A DNA stretch of 64,000 nucleotides. It comes from Streptomyces sp. 35G-GA-8. GTDB lineage: Bacteria > Actinomycetota > Actinomycetes > Streptomycetales > Streptomycetaceae. The notes below the pieces were generated by a model. That model ran no database searches. It worked only from the letters and a program-made list of their open reading frames with translations, and was not told the DNA's origin. The stretch spans positions 186,001 through 250,000 of the forward strand of contig NZ_JAMHJQ010000005.1 of the NCBI RefSeq assembly GCF_023534745.1, read 5' to 3'. Below are positions 50,233 through 58,749 of the stretch, piece by piece. Positions within the stretch are counted from its first letter, which is position 1. Each line of letters begins with the position of its first letter. The position numbers and the translations under genes were made by a program.

Positions 50233-51045
50233 ATGAGTGCGGAGCACACGCTGGCGGCGCGGGACGTCCGGCTCGGCTATGGCGGCCGCGAGGTGGTCAG
50301 CGGGCTGAGTCTGGACATTCCGCCCGGCGCGATCACCATGATCGTCGGTCCGAACGCCTGCGGGAAGTCCACCCTGTTGCGTTCGATGGCCCGGCTGCTC
50401 GCGCCGTCCTCGGGCAGTGTGCTCCTGGACGGCAGAAGCGTCCAGGAGATGCCGACCAAGGAAGTGGCGTCGGTGCTCGGCATCCTGCCGCAGAGCCCGG
50501 TGGCGCCGGACGGCATCACCGTGAGCGATCTGGTGGGCCGCGGCCGCTATCCGCACCAGGGGTGGTTCCGCCGGTGGACGGCCGAGGACGACGAGGCCGT
50601 GGCGCGGGCGCTGCTCGCCACCGATGTGCTGGAGCTCGCCGGGCGGCCGGTCGACGAGCTGTCCGGCGGCCAGCGGCAGCGTGTCTGGATCGCCATGGCG
50701 CTCTCCCAGCGCACCGACATCCTGCTGCTGGACGAGCCGACGACCTTCCTCGACATCAGCCACCAGCTCGATGTACTGGACCTGCTGACCGATCTGAACC
50801 GTGAGTTCGGCTCCACCATCGCGGTCGTCCTGCACGATCTGAATCTGGCCTGCCGCTACGCCGACCATCTGGTCGCGATGAAGGACGGGCGGATCGTGGC
50901 GGAGGGCGCTCCCACCGAGATCGTGACGGCAGAGCTGGTCACGGAGGTGTTCGGGATGCGCTGTTCGATCGCCGAGGACCCCGCGTCGGGCACGCCCATG
51001 ATCGTACCGATCGGGCGTCATCACATCACCCCGGTTCAAGCATGA
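50233..51045 (+). CDS. Iron-siderophore ABC importer, ATP-binding protein
   Basis: This 270-residue protein has Walker A GPNACGKST near residue 38, Q-loop ILPQSP, signature LSGGQRQRVWIAMALSQ, Walker B ILLLDEPTTFLD and switch His VLHDLNLAC. It belongs to the FepC/FhuC group. ATG 50233 with GGAAGG 8 bases upstream is preferred; ATG 50212 is possible. It energises the two FecCD permeases and ends just before the iron box of the binding-protein gene. Confidence 0.93.
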   Translation: MSAEHTLAARDVRLGYGGREVVSGLSLDIPPGAITMIVGPNACGKSTLLRSMARLLAPSSGSVLLDGRSVQEMPTKEVASVLGILPQSPVAPDGITVSDLVGRGRYPHQGWFRRWTAEDDEAVARALLATDVLELAGRPVDELSGGQRQRVWIAMALSQRTDILLLDEPTTFLDISHQLDVLDLLTDLNREFGSTIAVVLHDLNLACRYADHLVAMKDGRIVAEGAPTEIVTAELVTEVFGMRCSIAEDPASGTPMIVPIGRHHITPVQA

Positions 51046-51046
51046 T

Positions 51047-51065
51047 TTAGGGTAGGCTAACCTAA
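51047..51065. promoter_or_regulatory. Near-perfect iron box (DmdR/IdeR operator)
   Basis: TTAGGGTAGGCTAACCTAA matches the 19-base consensus at 18 positions. It ends only 4 bases before the ATG of the siderophore-binding protein. A TAACCT within it (51057-51062) is a plausible -10, placing the transcription start near the ATG itself. Confidence 0.9.
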
Positions 51066-51069
51066 TCTC

Positions 51070-52113
51070 ATGTCATCGAGAGAGAACCCCTCCGCTCCCC
51101 CCGCACACCGCTCCCGGCCGGCTTCCATCGCGCTGTGGGCCGTACTCGCCGCCCTCGTCGTGGGGTTGACGGCCTGCGGCACCACGTCCGACTCCGACTC
51201 CGCCGGCGCCTCGGCGGAAGCCGCGTCCGGTGCCGAGGACGGTGCCTTCCCCGCCACCGTCGCGACGAAGTTCGGCGACATCACCGTGAAAAAGCGGCCC
51301 GCGCGCGTCGTCGCGCTGGGCTGGGGCGATGCCGAGGCCGTGCTCTCGCTCGGCGGACAGCCCGTCGGAGCCAGCGACTGGCTGGCGTTCGGCGGTGACG
51401 GGGTCGGCCCCTGGGCCAAGGGCCTCTACAAGAAGAGCCCTCAGCTGATCGGCACGCTGGAGCCGGAGTTCGAGAAGATCGCGGCTCTCCGGCCCGATCT
51501 GATCCTGGACACCAAGTCCAGCGGCGACCAAGCCCGTTACGACACGCTCAGCAAGATCGCACCCACCGTCGGCGTCCCGAAGGGCGGCGACCAGTACAAG
51601 ATCTCGTGGCGTCAGCAGACGGAGATGGTCGCGACCGCCCTCGGTGTTCCCGCGAAGGGCGAGTCGCTCATCGCCGAGACCGAGAAGAAGTTCCGTGACT
51701 CGGCCGCCGCCCATCCCGAGTTCAAGGGCAAGACCATCACCCTCGGCTCCCGGACCGGCGACGGGTTCGGCGCGTATGTGCACGGCACGGGCCGTACCGA
51801 CTTCGTCGAGCGCCTCGGCTTCAAGAACAACCCGGCGGTCGACGCCAAGGCCGGCGCGTCGTTCTACATCGACGTCTCCCGCGAGAACCTCGATCTGCTC
51901 GACGCCGATCTGACGGTGATGACGCCCATCGGGATACCCGCCTCGAAGATCAGCGACGACCCGCTGTACCGGGCCGTCCCCTCCGTCAAGGCCGGCCGGT
52001 CCGTGGTGTTCGACGACGAGACCCTCAGCGCGGCCTTCTCGACTGACTCGGTGTTCTCGGTGGCGTACGCGCTGGAGAAGGTCGTCCCGCTGTTCGCCGA
52101 ACCACTGAAGTAG
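51070..52113 (+). CDS. Ferric-siderophore-binding lipoprotein
   Basis: This 347-residue FecB/FhuD-type protein has a signal peptide with lipobox LTAC (Cys near 37) and a Ser/Ala-rich tether. The two-lobed fold shows ITVKKRPARVVALGWGDAEAVLSLGGQPVG, LEPEFEKIAALRPDLILDTKSSGDQARYDTLSKIAPTV and DVSRENLDLLDADLTVM. It catches ferric siderophore outside the cell and hands it to the upstream FecCD permeases. It has its own iron box, so it may be more strongly and separately regulated. No later in-frame start is available, so the short or absent 5' leader is real. Confidence 0.93.
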   Translation: MSSRENPSAPPAHRSRPASIALWAVLAALVVGLTACGTTSDSDSAGASAEAASGAEDGAFPATVATKFGDITVKKRPARVVALGWGDAEAVLSLGGQPVGASDWLAFGGDGVGPWAKGLYKKSPQLIGTLEPEFEKIAALRPDLILDTKSSGDQARYDTLSKIAPTVGVPKGGDQYKISWRQQTEMVATALGVPAKGESLIAETEKKFRDSAAAHPEFKGKTITLGSRTGDGFGAYVHGTGRTDFVERLGFKNNPAVDAKAGASFYIDVSRENLDLLDADLTVMTPIGIPASKISDDPLYRAVPSVKAGRSVVFDDETLSAAFSTDSVFSVAYALEKVVPLFAEPLK

Positions 52114-52235
52114 CCGCCGGCCGACCCCGGGGACACCGGTTCGGGGCGGTCGGGTGGTGTGGGACGGACGGGTGGTGTTTCTGAGTTTTCGGTTAACTCC
52201 CGCGTGCTTCGCCGCATCGTGGGCACGGGCACTGA

Positions 52236-53492
52236 ATGGACTCCCCACCCACCGCGGACACACGACGCGGCGCGGACAGCGCTGCCGCACACCTACCCGA
52301 CCGAGCCGGACACCACACCACCCCACCCGGTGTCGCCCTGGCTCTCCTCCCACGGCGGATCGAGGGCCGGCTCGTCCGGGGCGGGCGCGGGTTCCCCTCC
52401 GCGCTGCGGGCCGACGGGCGAGTGCGGGGCGTGGACGGTCTGCGGGCGCTGGCCGTCGCGGTGGTCATCGTCTATCACCTGGAACCGGGGCTGCTGCCGG
52501 GTGGCGCCCTGGGGGTGGATGTCTTCTTCACCATCAGCGGCTTCGTCATCACGCGGCTGCTGCTCGCCGAGTACGCCCGTACCGGCGATGTCGCCATGCG
52601 GTCCTTCTACTGGCGGCGCTGGGTGCGGCTGGTCCCCGCCCTGCTGGCGGTCTGCGCGGTGTGCGCCGTACTGGCGCTCACCACGGGGCTGCCGAGTTTC
52701 GACGCTCCATGGGTGGCGATCGCGCTGGCCGCCACCTTCCTGATGAATCTCGTCAGGGCCGCCCAGCCCGGCGTCTATTCGAGCGACACCTCTCTGCTGT
52801 CCCACAGCTGGTCCCTGAGTGTGGAGGAGCAGTTCTACCTGGTCTGGCCGCCCGTTCTGGTGCTGCTCCTGCGGCGGGTGGGCGCGCGGACCGTGCTGCT
52901 CTGCGCCGCGGTGCTGTGTCTGCTGCCGCTGATCTGGCGGCTGATCCTGTGGAACCCGACCGCGGCGCACCGTATCTACAACGGCGTCGACACCCGCGCG
53001 GACCAACTGCTGGCCGGTGCGGTACTGGCGATCCTGGTGGCCCGGCTGCACGCGGACGACCCGCGGCTGGCCGCGCTGCGGCGCTGGTCCGCGCGGCTGG
53101 CCTGGCCCGCGCTGGGGGTCCTGGCGCTGATCGTCCGGTACGTACCGATGACCGGCACGAGCGCCTGGACCATGCCGTGGTACACCGTCGGCTTCCTGGT
53201 GGCCGCCGTGCTGTCGGCGACGGTGGTGGCGGCGCTGGAACTGCGGCCGCGCACCTGGCTCTCGCGGGGACTGTCCCTGGCCCCGCTCGTCTGGGTCGGC
53301 CGCAATCTCAGCTATGGCCTCTATCTGTGGCACTACCCGCTCAGCCGGCTCGTCTCCGATCTGGGAGTGAGCGCCGCGTGGCACACGACCGCCACGATCG
53401 CCGCCAGCCTCGCCGCCGCCACGGCCTCCCACTACCTCATCGAGAAGCCACTCACCCGGCGGGCGCGGACGCGGGCGCACCGGCCCGGGTAG
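52236..53492 (+). CDS. OafA/AcyltransferaseC-type membrane acyltransferase (acyltransferase 3)
   Basis: This 418-residue acyltransferase-3 protein has GVDGLRALAVAVVIVYHLEPGLLPGGALGVDVFFTISGFVIT (catalytic His in YHL), FYWRRWVRLVPALL and SWSLSVEEQFYLVWP as family hallmarks, with about ten helices. The end LWHYPLSRLV...HYLIEKPLTR is typical of OafA. Such enzymes O-acetylate cell-surface sugars or natural products. The first 60 residues are Pro/Arg-rich and not conserved, so a later start (for example a GTG near 52425) is possible. It is convergent with the FUSC gene. Confidence 0.88.
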   Translation: MDSPPTADTRRGADSAAAHLPDRAGHHTTPPGVALALLPRRIEGRLVRGGRGFPSALRADGRVRGVDGLRALAVAVVIVYHLEPGLLPGGALGVDVFFTISGFVITRLLLAEYARTGDVAMRSFYWRRWVRLVPALLAVCAVCAVLALTTGLPSFDAPWVAIALAATFLMNLVRAAQPGVYSSDTSLLSHSWSLSVEEQFYLVWPPVLVLLLRRVGARTVLLCAAVLCLLPLIWRLILWNPTAAHRIYNGVDTRADQLLAGAVLAILVARLHADDPRLAALRRWSARLAWPALGVLALIVRYVPMTGTSAWTMPWYTVGFLVAAVLSATVVAALELRPRTWLSRGLSLAPLVWVGRNLSYGLYLWHYPLSRLVSDLGVSAAWHTTATIAASLAAATASHYLIEKPLTRRARTRAHRPG

Positions 53493-53506
53493 CGGCGGGC
53501 ACAGGC

Positions 53507-55660
53507 TCAGGCGACGGTGGTCAAGGACTGGATGCCGTGCAGCTCGGTCATCACATCCCGCAGCGAACGGCAGTCCTTCGGGACCGGCGGCAGCGTGGGC
53601 ATCGGGGTGCCACGGCCGCCCTCCAGCGCGTCCGCCATCGCGGCCAGCGCTCCGGTGACCCACCGTGCCTCGGTGGCGGTGGGCAGGGGCACCCCTTGCT
53701 CAACGCGTACGGCGCAGACGGTGGCGGCGTCGACGACACGCTCCGCGCGTGCCATGACGGCCAGCCAGTCGTGTCGGTGTGCGCGGTGGAGCCCCGGCAG
53801 TTCGGCCGCGGCCGTCTCCGCCGCGGCCCGCGCCTCGGAGAGCGCCCGGTACGCGGCGTACCGCAGCGCAATGCCCGTCGCGTCGCCACCGCGTGGCGCC
53901 GCCGGGGTGCCCCTCGGGCCGGTCCCCGGGTCGGTCCTCGGGTCGGTCCTCGGGGTGTCCAGTACGTGCCGCAGATACCGCTCCGTGCCGCGCAGCGCGA
54001 CGGCGAAGCGGTGGCCGACCCGCACACGCGGGTCCGTCAGATGCGGCAGGTGGCCGACGAGCAGCACGATCCCGCAGGCGAGCGCCGTGTCCAGCAGCCG
54101 CGCGGCCGTCGCCTCGGTGTCGCCCACCGCGTAGACGAAGGAGAGAACGAGCAGGGTCACCACCGCGGTCTGGAAGCCGAAGTGGCGGGTGGCGACCGGA
54201 ATGAGCGCGCCGCCCGCCACGACCACGGCGACCAGCCACCACAGGCCACCGAGTCCCGCCATGGCCAGGGTGAGGACGGTGAAGACGAGCACGCCCGTGG
54301 CGGTACCGGCGACACGGTTGACCACACGGGAGAAGAGCGGCCCCAGATCGGGCTTCACCAGAAAGGCCGCGGTGGCCGGGAGCCAGTACCAGTGGGTCTG
54401 GTGGAGGCTGAGGGCGACGGCGGCACTGGCCGCCACGCAGAGCGCCACGCGCAGCGCGTTCTCACGCCTGGCGGGGGCGAACGCGCGGCCGAGCGTACGG
54501 AGTGCGCCGGGCCCGGTCAGCTCCTTCAGCGCCCGCCGGGCGCTTCGGGCGTTCAGGGACGCACGCGAGGAACGCACCGGACGCGTCGGCTCGTACGGTA
54601 CGGGCCGCATGGGCGGCACGGATGACATGGGCGGCACGGGCGGCTCGCGCAGGGCCGTGCGGTCGAAAGTCACCGCCGCGGCCAGCAACGCCCGGTCGAA
54701 CGCCCCGCGCTGGACCGTGTCGGAGACGGGGCTCGCCAGTGCGCCGGGGGCGGAATCGGCGCGTACGGCAACGGCCAGCAGACGCGGTGCGTTCGCCACC
54801 TGGCGGGGCAGTGGCCTGCCCTCCCACAGCAGTGCGATCCCGGCCTCGCACAAGGCGGTGGCGGCGGCGAAGCGCTCTGTCACGCGGTGGGCCTGGGCGG
54901 AGCCGCGGCCTCCGCGCCGACCGGGGAGGGGCAGCAGCCGCATCAGGCGCAGTGACTCGTCGGCGCGGTGCTGTGCGGCGATCAGCCGTCGGCGAGCGGG
55001 CTCCGCGTCGGGTCCGCCCAGAGCGTGGAGGGCGTCGGCGAGCGCGTCGAAGACCTCGGCGACGGCCTCGCGTTCGCCCTCGCGGCGGGCGCCGCGCCGC
55101 ACGATGTGCCGTGGGGCGCGCAGCAGGAACCGCAGCAGCAGAAGCCAGACCGCGCCGCCCAGATAGCAGACCGCCTTGAGCCACGCGGGTCCCGGTATCG
55201 GCATCCCGGCGCCGATCGCCGCGGTGACCAGACACTGCATGGCCGCGGCCGACCACACGGGGCCGGTCACACTCAGCGCGCCGGAGAGCCAGCCCACCAC
55301 GAAGAGGGCGGGTACGGCGGTCCAGCGGCTGTCGGCGTCGGCGAGCAGTCCGCCGCACAGCAGCCCGAGGGCCCCACCGACGGCGGGCAGACCGATGTGG
55401 ACCACACCGGTGCGCCGGGTACCCGGCCGGTCGTTGACACCGGCGAGCATCGCGCCCAGCCCGGCGAGGACCGCCTGGCTCAGGTGTCCGGTCAGCAGGC
55501 CGAGCGCCAGCAGCGGTCCGGCGCTCAGGGCGCCGCGGAGCGCGGCGGTCCAGGGGATGGGCGCGGAGCGCCAGCCCAGGGGGTGCGTGAGCCACGCAGG
55601 CAGGGAACGCCGGGCGGAGGACGGGGGGCGGGAAGAAGGCGATGAAGGCGGTGCGGACAC
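53507..55660 (-). CDS. FUSC-family membrane protein (aromatic-acid-exporter-like)
   Basis: This 717-residue protein has two blocks of six hydrophobic helices (about 45-175 and 400-520), each followed by a long cytoplasmic helical domain. This is the FUSC/AaeB-like plan. Block 2 includes LRVALCVAASAAVALSLHQTHWYWLPATAAFLVKPDLGPLFSRVVNRVAGTATGV, a clear FUSC signature. AGGAG lies 5 bases before GTG 55660. Relatives export aromatic acids or act in stress. A short repetitive Asp/Pro/Thr segment (TDPRTDPGTGPRG) sits near residue 575. It is a single gene. Confidence 0.88.
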   Translation of the reverse strand: MSAPPSSPSSRPPSSARRSLPAWLTHPLGWRSAPIPWTAALRGALSAGPLLALGLLTGHLSQAVLAGLGAMLAGVNDRPGTRRTGVVHIGLPAVGGALGLLCGGLLADADSRWTAVPALFVVGWLSGALSVTGPVWSAAAMQCLVTAAIGAGMPIPGPAWLKAVCYLGGAVWLLLLRFLLRAPRHIVRRGARREGEREAVAEVFDALADALHALGGPDAEPARRRLIAAQHRADESLRLMRLLPLPGRRGGRGSAQAHRVTERFAAATALCEAGIALLWEGRPLPRQVANAPRLLAVAVRADSAPGALASPVSDTVQRGAFDRALLAAAVTFDRTALREPPVPPMSSVPPMRPVPYEPTRPVRSSRASLNARSARRALKELTGPGALRTLGRAFAPARRENALRVALCVAASAAVALSLHQTHWYWLPATAAFLVKPDLGPLFSRVVNRVAGTATGVLVFTVLTLAMAGLGGLWWLVAVVVAGGALIPVATRHFGFQTAVVTLLVLSFVYAVGDTEATAARLLDTALACGIVLLVGHLPHLTDPRVRVGHRFAVALRGTERYLRHVLDTPRTDPRTDPGTGPRGTPAAPRGGDATGIALRYAAYRALSEARAAAETAAAELPGLHRAHRHDWLAVMARAERVVDAATVCAVRVEQGVPLPTATEARWVTGALAAMADALEGGRGTPMPTLPPVPKDCRSLRDVMTELHGIQSLTTVA

Positions 55661-56215
55661 GAGTCTCCTGTACGACCGGTCTCGTGGAGCGGGGGAAGCA
55701 GACCGGCGGGCAGCGGCGACCGCGTGTCCCCGACCGTAACACCAACACTTGTCCTTCGAGCCGCCGTTCTGTTACGCGCGGATGTCACACGCGTTCCGGG
55801 GCGGGCGGCTGAGCTCCCGGCCGGTGGGGTCCCCGGGCTCTGAGGTCCCCGGCCCGTGAGGTCCCCGGGCCGTCGAGCGGGGCGGCAGGGTTCCGGGCCG
55901 GCGAGGCCCCCGGATCCGTCCGACGCCGTCAAGATCTCCGCGCGGAGGCCACCACACCGACGAAACCCGGCAGCGATTCCCACGGGTTCGCCTCGCGGTG
56001 GCAGTTCACTCGTCGATCTCACACCATCCTTGATCCAAGGGCTGGTTGGCACGCGGTGGCGGCCGTTTCACACCTCGCCGCGGGGGCACCGGACCACGAA
56101 CTTGGGGCCATATCCCGTCCATCCGTTACCAATCACAACGCAACAGCGCCTACTCTTCTCTCCATCGGTCACCAACGGGGGCAACAGCGGTGACGCGGAA
56201 CGAGAGGGCTACACC
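55661..56215. other. 555-base divergent intergenic region
   Basis: No gene is supported. It holds a 16-bp threefold repeat (55827-55874). Close to the right gene it has a possible promoter TTACCA-N19-TACTCT (56126-56156), which is long-spaced and therefore doubtful. Confidence 0.45.
55827..55874. repeat. Three tandem 16-bp GC-rich repeats
   Basis: Three units of the form (A/G)GGTCCCCGG(G/C)(C)(T/C)... follow each other at 55827-55842, 55843-55858 and 55859-55874. Each contains a GGTCCCCGG core; palindromic GGGGTCCCC and CCCGGG sites are embedded. Function unknown. Confidence 0.65.
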
Positions 56216-56995
56216 ATGACATCCCCGTCCAACACACCGGACAGCATCGAAACCACGACAGCGCTCCTGCGCGGTGAACTCCCCCAGCTGGAAACACATC
56301 AGCAGTCCCTCGAACGGGAGCTGGCCAGCGTCACCGGGCGCCTGGAGTCTGTACGTACCGCCCTGGGTGCCCTGCAGGCACTCAGCCCCACCCCCCAGGC
56401 GCAGGAGACCGTGCCGGAGCAGCGGGCCGCGGAGCCGTCGGCCGCGGAGACTCCCGCCGCCCAGGCACCCGTTGTGGTGACTCCCGTCGCGGAGGCACCC
56501 GCTGAGAAGGCGCCCGCCGAAGAGGCGGCTGCCGAGGCGCCCGCCAAGGAGAAGCCCGCACCCGCCAAGGCGGCCAAGTCCCGTAAGTCCGCTTCGGCGT
56601 CGTCGTCGGCCCGTACCTCCGGCGGGGGTTCCGGGGCGAAGTCGCAGACGTCCAAGGAGCAGACAGCCAAGGAGCAGGCGCCCAAGGAGCGGACGAGCCG
56701 CCCGGCCAAGAAGGCCGCGCCCGCCACGGCCACGAAGACCCGCGCCAAGAAGACGGCCGCCGCTGTCGCTCCCGCCCCGGCGAGCGAGCAGGCGAGCGGA
56801 CTGACCGAGCAGATCCTCGCGGTGCTCGCGGCGTCCGACGGCAACCCCGTCCGTGCCCGCGATGTGGCGCAGGAGCTGGGCCGGGACGGCACCCCCGGCA
56901 GCATCAACGCGGTACGCAGCACCCTCGACCGGCTCGTCGGCACCTCGCGTGCCCACCGTGCCGGCCGTGGCCTCTACCAGGCATCCGCCGGCTGA
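56216..56995 (+). CDS. Lys/Ala-rich nucleoid-associated-like protein with C-terminal winged helix
   Basis: This 259-residue protein has three parts. An N-terminal coiled coil (about 10-60: TTALLRGELPQLETHQQSLERELASVTGRLESV) comes first. Then follows a long disordered Ala/Lys/Pro/Glu-rich linker (60-190) with histone-H1-like motifs (PAKKAAPATATKTRAKKTAA). A C-terminal 60-residue winged-helix-like fold (LTEQILAVLAASDGNPVRARDVAQELGRDGTPGSINAVRSTLDRLVGTSRAHRAGRGLYQ) ends it. GAGAGG precedes ATG 56216. The plan suggests DNA compaction or regulation. Similar proteins are common in Streptomyces without assigned function. Confidence 0.78.
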   Translation: MTSPSNTPDSIETTTALLRGELPQLETHQQSLERELASVTGRLESVRTALGALQALSPTPQAQETVPEQRAAEPSAAETPAAQAPVVVTPVAEAPAEKAPAEEAAAEAPAKEKPAPAKAAKSRKSASASSSARTSGGGSGAKSQTSKEQTAKEQAPKERTSRPAKKAAPATATKTRAKKTAAAVAPAPASEQASGLTEQILAVLAASDGNPVRARDVAQELGRDGTPGSINAVRSTLDRLVGTSRAHRAGRGLYQASAG

Positions 56996-57063
56996 GGATC
57001 CGTCTGATCAGCCACCGCACCCCAGACACACCACCTGTGTCCGCCCCTCGTATCGAGGTCCTG

Positions 57064-57100
57064 TCCGGACCGACCGCGGCTCAGCCATGGTCGGTCCGGA
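57064..57100 (+). terminator. Perfect 12-bp hairpin after the winged-helix protein gene
   Basis: TCCGGACCGACC (57064-57075) pairs exactly with GGTCGGTCCGGA (57089-57100), 68 bases after the stop codon of the gene ending at 56995. Confidence 0.75.
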
Positions 57101-57532
57101 TTCGGTCGCGACGAATCGGTCAGCAAAACCACAGGCGGCGGTGGCCAGAACCACACGGTAACCATTCCATTCGAACATCGGGCTTCGAAATGTGCCGCAC
57201 AGCACAATTACTCTCGATCACTCGATCTCCACGCCGTGGGGTACGCGCCGTGGAGTCGAAGTGAAACGTTTCTCGCACGCCATCGACGATAAATAGCACA
57301 TACATGTCACCTCCACTATCGCCATGCCGCCGGGTTCACTCACCGCAGGAGCGTGCCCCAAGCTCTTCGGGGCGCTCCTCGGTAATGCTCGGGCAAACAG
57401 ACAAGGGAGATGGCACAAGCGGACTCGGCGAGAGAGATTTTACGGTCGCATGACCAACCGAATCCGCGGCGGACACCGGTCGAAATAGGTGGTGGAGCGG
57501 ATCGATGAGGGAAGTCGGACAAGAACGCAGAA

Positions 57533-57579
57533 ACCCGCCGGACCGTGGCGCCCGGTCGAGGCGTCACGGTCCGGCGGGT
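57533..57579 (-). terminator. Perfect 15-bp hairpin with U-rich tail, end of the PAS-LuxR gene
   Basis: ACCCGCCGGACCGTG (57533-57547) and its exact complement (57565-57579) form a stem with a 17-base loop. On the - strand it is followed by TTTCTGCGTTCTTG. It lies 85 bases past the PAS-LuxR stop codon. Confidence 0.85.
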
Positions 57580-57663
57580 GGGTGCGCGGTCGGTGGATTC
57601 CGCGCTATAGGCGGTATCGACCGCGGTGGACGGAGCCGTTGGCGGCCGACTCCGGCACCGTTG

Positions 57664-58347
57664 TCATTTGATGAAGTCCTCGACGACCTTCGGCGGCCAG
57701 GTGCCGACGTTCAGCACGCCCATCGAGTAGGCCCGGGAGACCAGGGCGGCGCGGTTGGGCACCCTGAGCTTCCTGAGCAGCCCCGTCACGTGGTATTCGA
57801 CGCCCTGCCGGCTCAGATAGAGCCGGGAGGCCAGCGGGATCGTGGACAGACCCGCGGCTATGCCCTCAAGAATGCGCGCGTCGATCTCGGTGAGGATCTT
57901 CTTCTGGTTGGTCAGCACGCCCGCGTCCTCGGACCCCTCCGAGGAGCGCATGAGCACCAGGATCGCGGCCACGTCGGGGGTTTCCCCGCTGACGGCCGCG
58001 GCCGTCAGCGTCCCGGCGAACGCGGAGTCCTCCGGTCCCACGGCCACCACGTGCGAGGCGAACCGCTGACGCTTCCCTTCCACCAGCCGGGAGAACTGGC
58101 GCATCAGTGGCTGCTGGACGCTGGGATGCACCAGATCGCGGAAGCTGCGGCCGCAGACGCCCGCCGAGGCGTCACCGAACCGCCGGAAGAACTCCTCGTT
58201 CGCCTGCTGGATGGTCAGAGCCGGGTCGAGTGAGGCCATGCACAGCCCCGGCTGGTCGAACTGCTGGGCGCGTCCGTGCCCGTTCTGGTCGGGTTTGAGG
58301 TCGCTCGTTGTGACCTGCGCCGAATCCGCGAGTGCAGCAATCGCCAC
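57664..58347 (-). CDS. PAS-LuxR regulator, PimM/NysRIV type
   Basis: This protein has 227 residues from GTG 58347. An internal ATG at 58239 gives 191 residues, close to the length of PimM, and may be the true start. A PAS domain (about 40-150 in the long form: MASLDPALTIQQANEEFFRRFG, SFRDLVHPSVQQPLM) precedes a LuxR HTH (DARILEGIAAGLSTIPLASRLYLSRQGVEYHVTGLLRKLRVPNRAALVSRAYSMGVL). That HTH is nearly the signature of polyene pathway activators such as PimM, NysRIV and AmphRIV. It likely activates a polyketide cluster beyond the right edge. No CTVGGGAWWTCCCBAG-type site is seen in this window. Confidence 0.9.
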   Translation of the reverse strand: MAIAALADSAQVTTSDLKPDQNGHGRAQQFDQPGLCMASLDPALTIQQANEEFFRRFGDASAGVCGRSFRDLVHPSVQQPLMRQFSRLVEGKRQRFASHVVAVGPEDSAFAGTLTAAAVSGETPDVAAILVLMRSSEGSEDAGVLTNQKKILTEIDARILEGIAAGLSTIPLASRLYLSRQGVEYHVTGLLRKLRVPNRAALVSRAYSMGVLNVGTWPPKVVEDFIK

Positions 58348-58749
58348 GAGACCGCCATCCTTTCGGGTCCCCCCGATTCATTGGAAATACTCAACATCGC
58401 TATGCGGGTCGGATAACACCGGCAGCCGGTCTCTCGTGACCTCATTGACGGGGTAATCCATTTACTGAATTGAGAGTAGGTAGCCTTGCGTCGGCCCGTC
58501 AACAAGAGCCCTGTTCAGATGGCTAAAGCTGTGGTCCCGCCCCGGGAAGGTTCGGTCCGCAATGACGATGTCTACGGTGGGAAAAACCCGGCATGCCGGG
58601 CGGGACGGATAGGCGCCGCATCCGCGCAATTAGGCCTTGTTTGAGGTTCCCCTGAGGTTCGTGCGGCAAGCCGGGCCGAACCAGGCCGCGCAGGGGCCGC
58701 ACACGCCACAGCGTCACGTAGCATGCCGTTAACAGTTACGCGTCGGAGT
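58348..58749. other. 402-base region between the PAS-LuxR and LAL genes
   Basis: No gene is seen. The part at 58440-58490 is AT-rich (GGTAATCCATTTACTGAATTG) and is the probable promoter of the PAS-LuxR gene. A short hairpin with a T-run (58582-58601) is the likely end of the LAL transcript. Confidence 0.5.
58582..58601 (-). terminator. Short hairpin with U-tract after the LAL gene
   Basis: On the - strand CCCGG-catg-CCGGG (58587-58600) is followed directly by TTTTTC. It is about 150 bases past the LAL stop codon. The stem is short but the U-tract is good. Confidence 0.55.

Larger units (their letters stand above)
56996..57663. other. 668-base region between terminators, low GC in part
   Basis: It starts and ends with strong hairpins (57064-57100 and 57533-57579). 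Between them, about 57110-57450 is clearly lower in GC than the genome. It contains a further imperfect hairpin GGAGCG.GCCCC/GGGGC.GCTCC (57348-57378) but no credible gene. Short frames there lack ribosome sites and family features. Confidence 0.5.

Noticed and set aside
55827-55874. CRISPR-like array
   Set aside because: Only three adjacent 16-bp units without spacers; simple tandem duplication.
57120-57418. Small - strand frames in the low-GC gap before the PAS-LuxR gene
   Set aside because: No ribosome site, no recognisable domain, third-position GC not gene-like.
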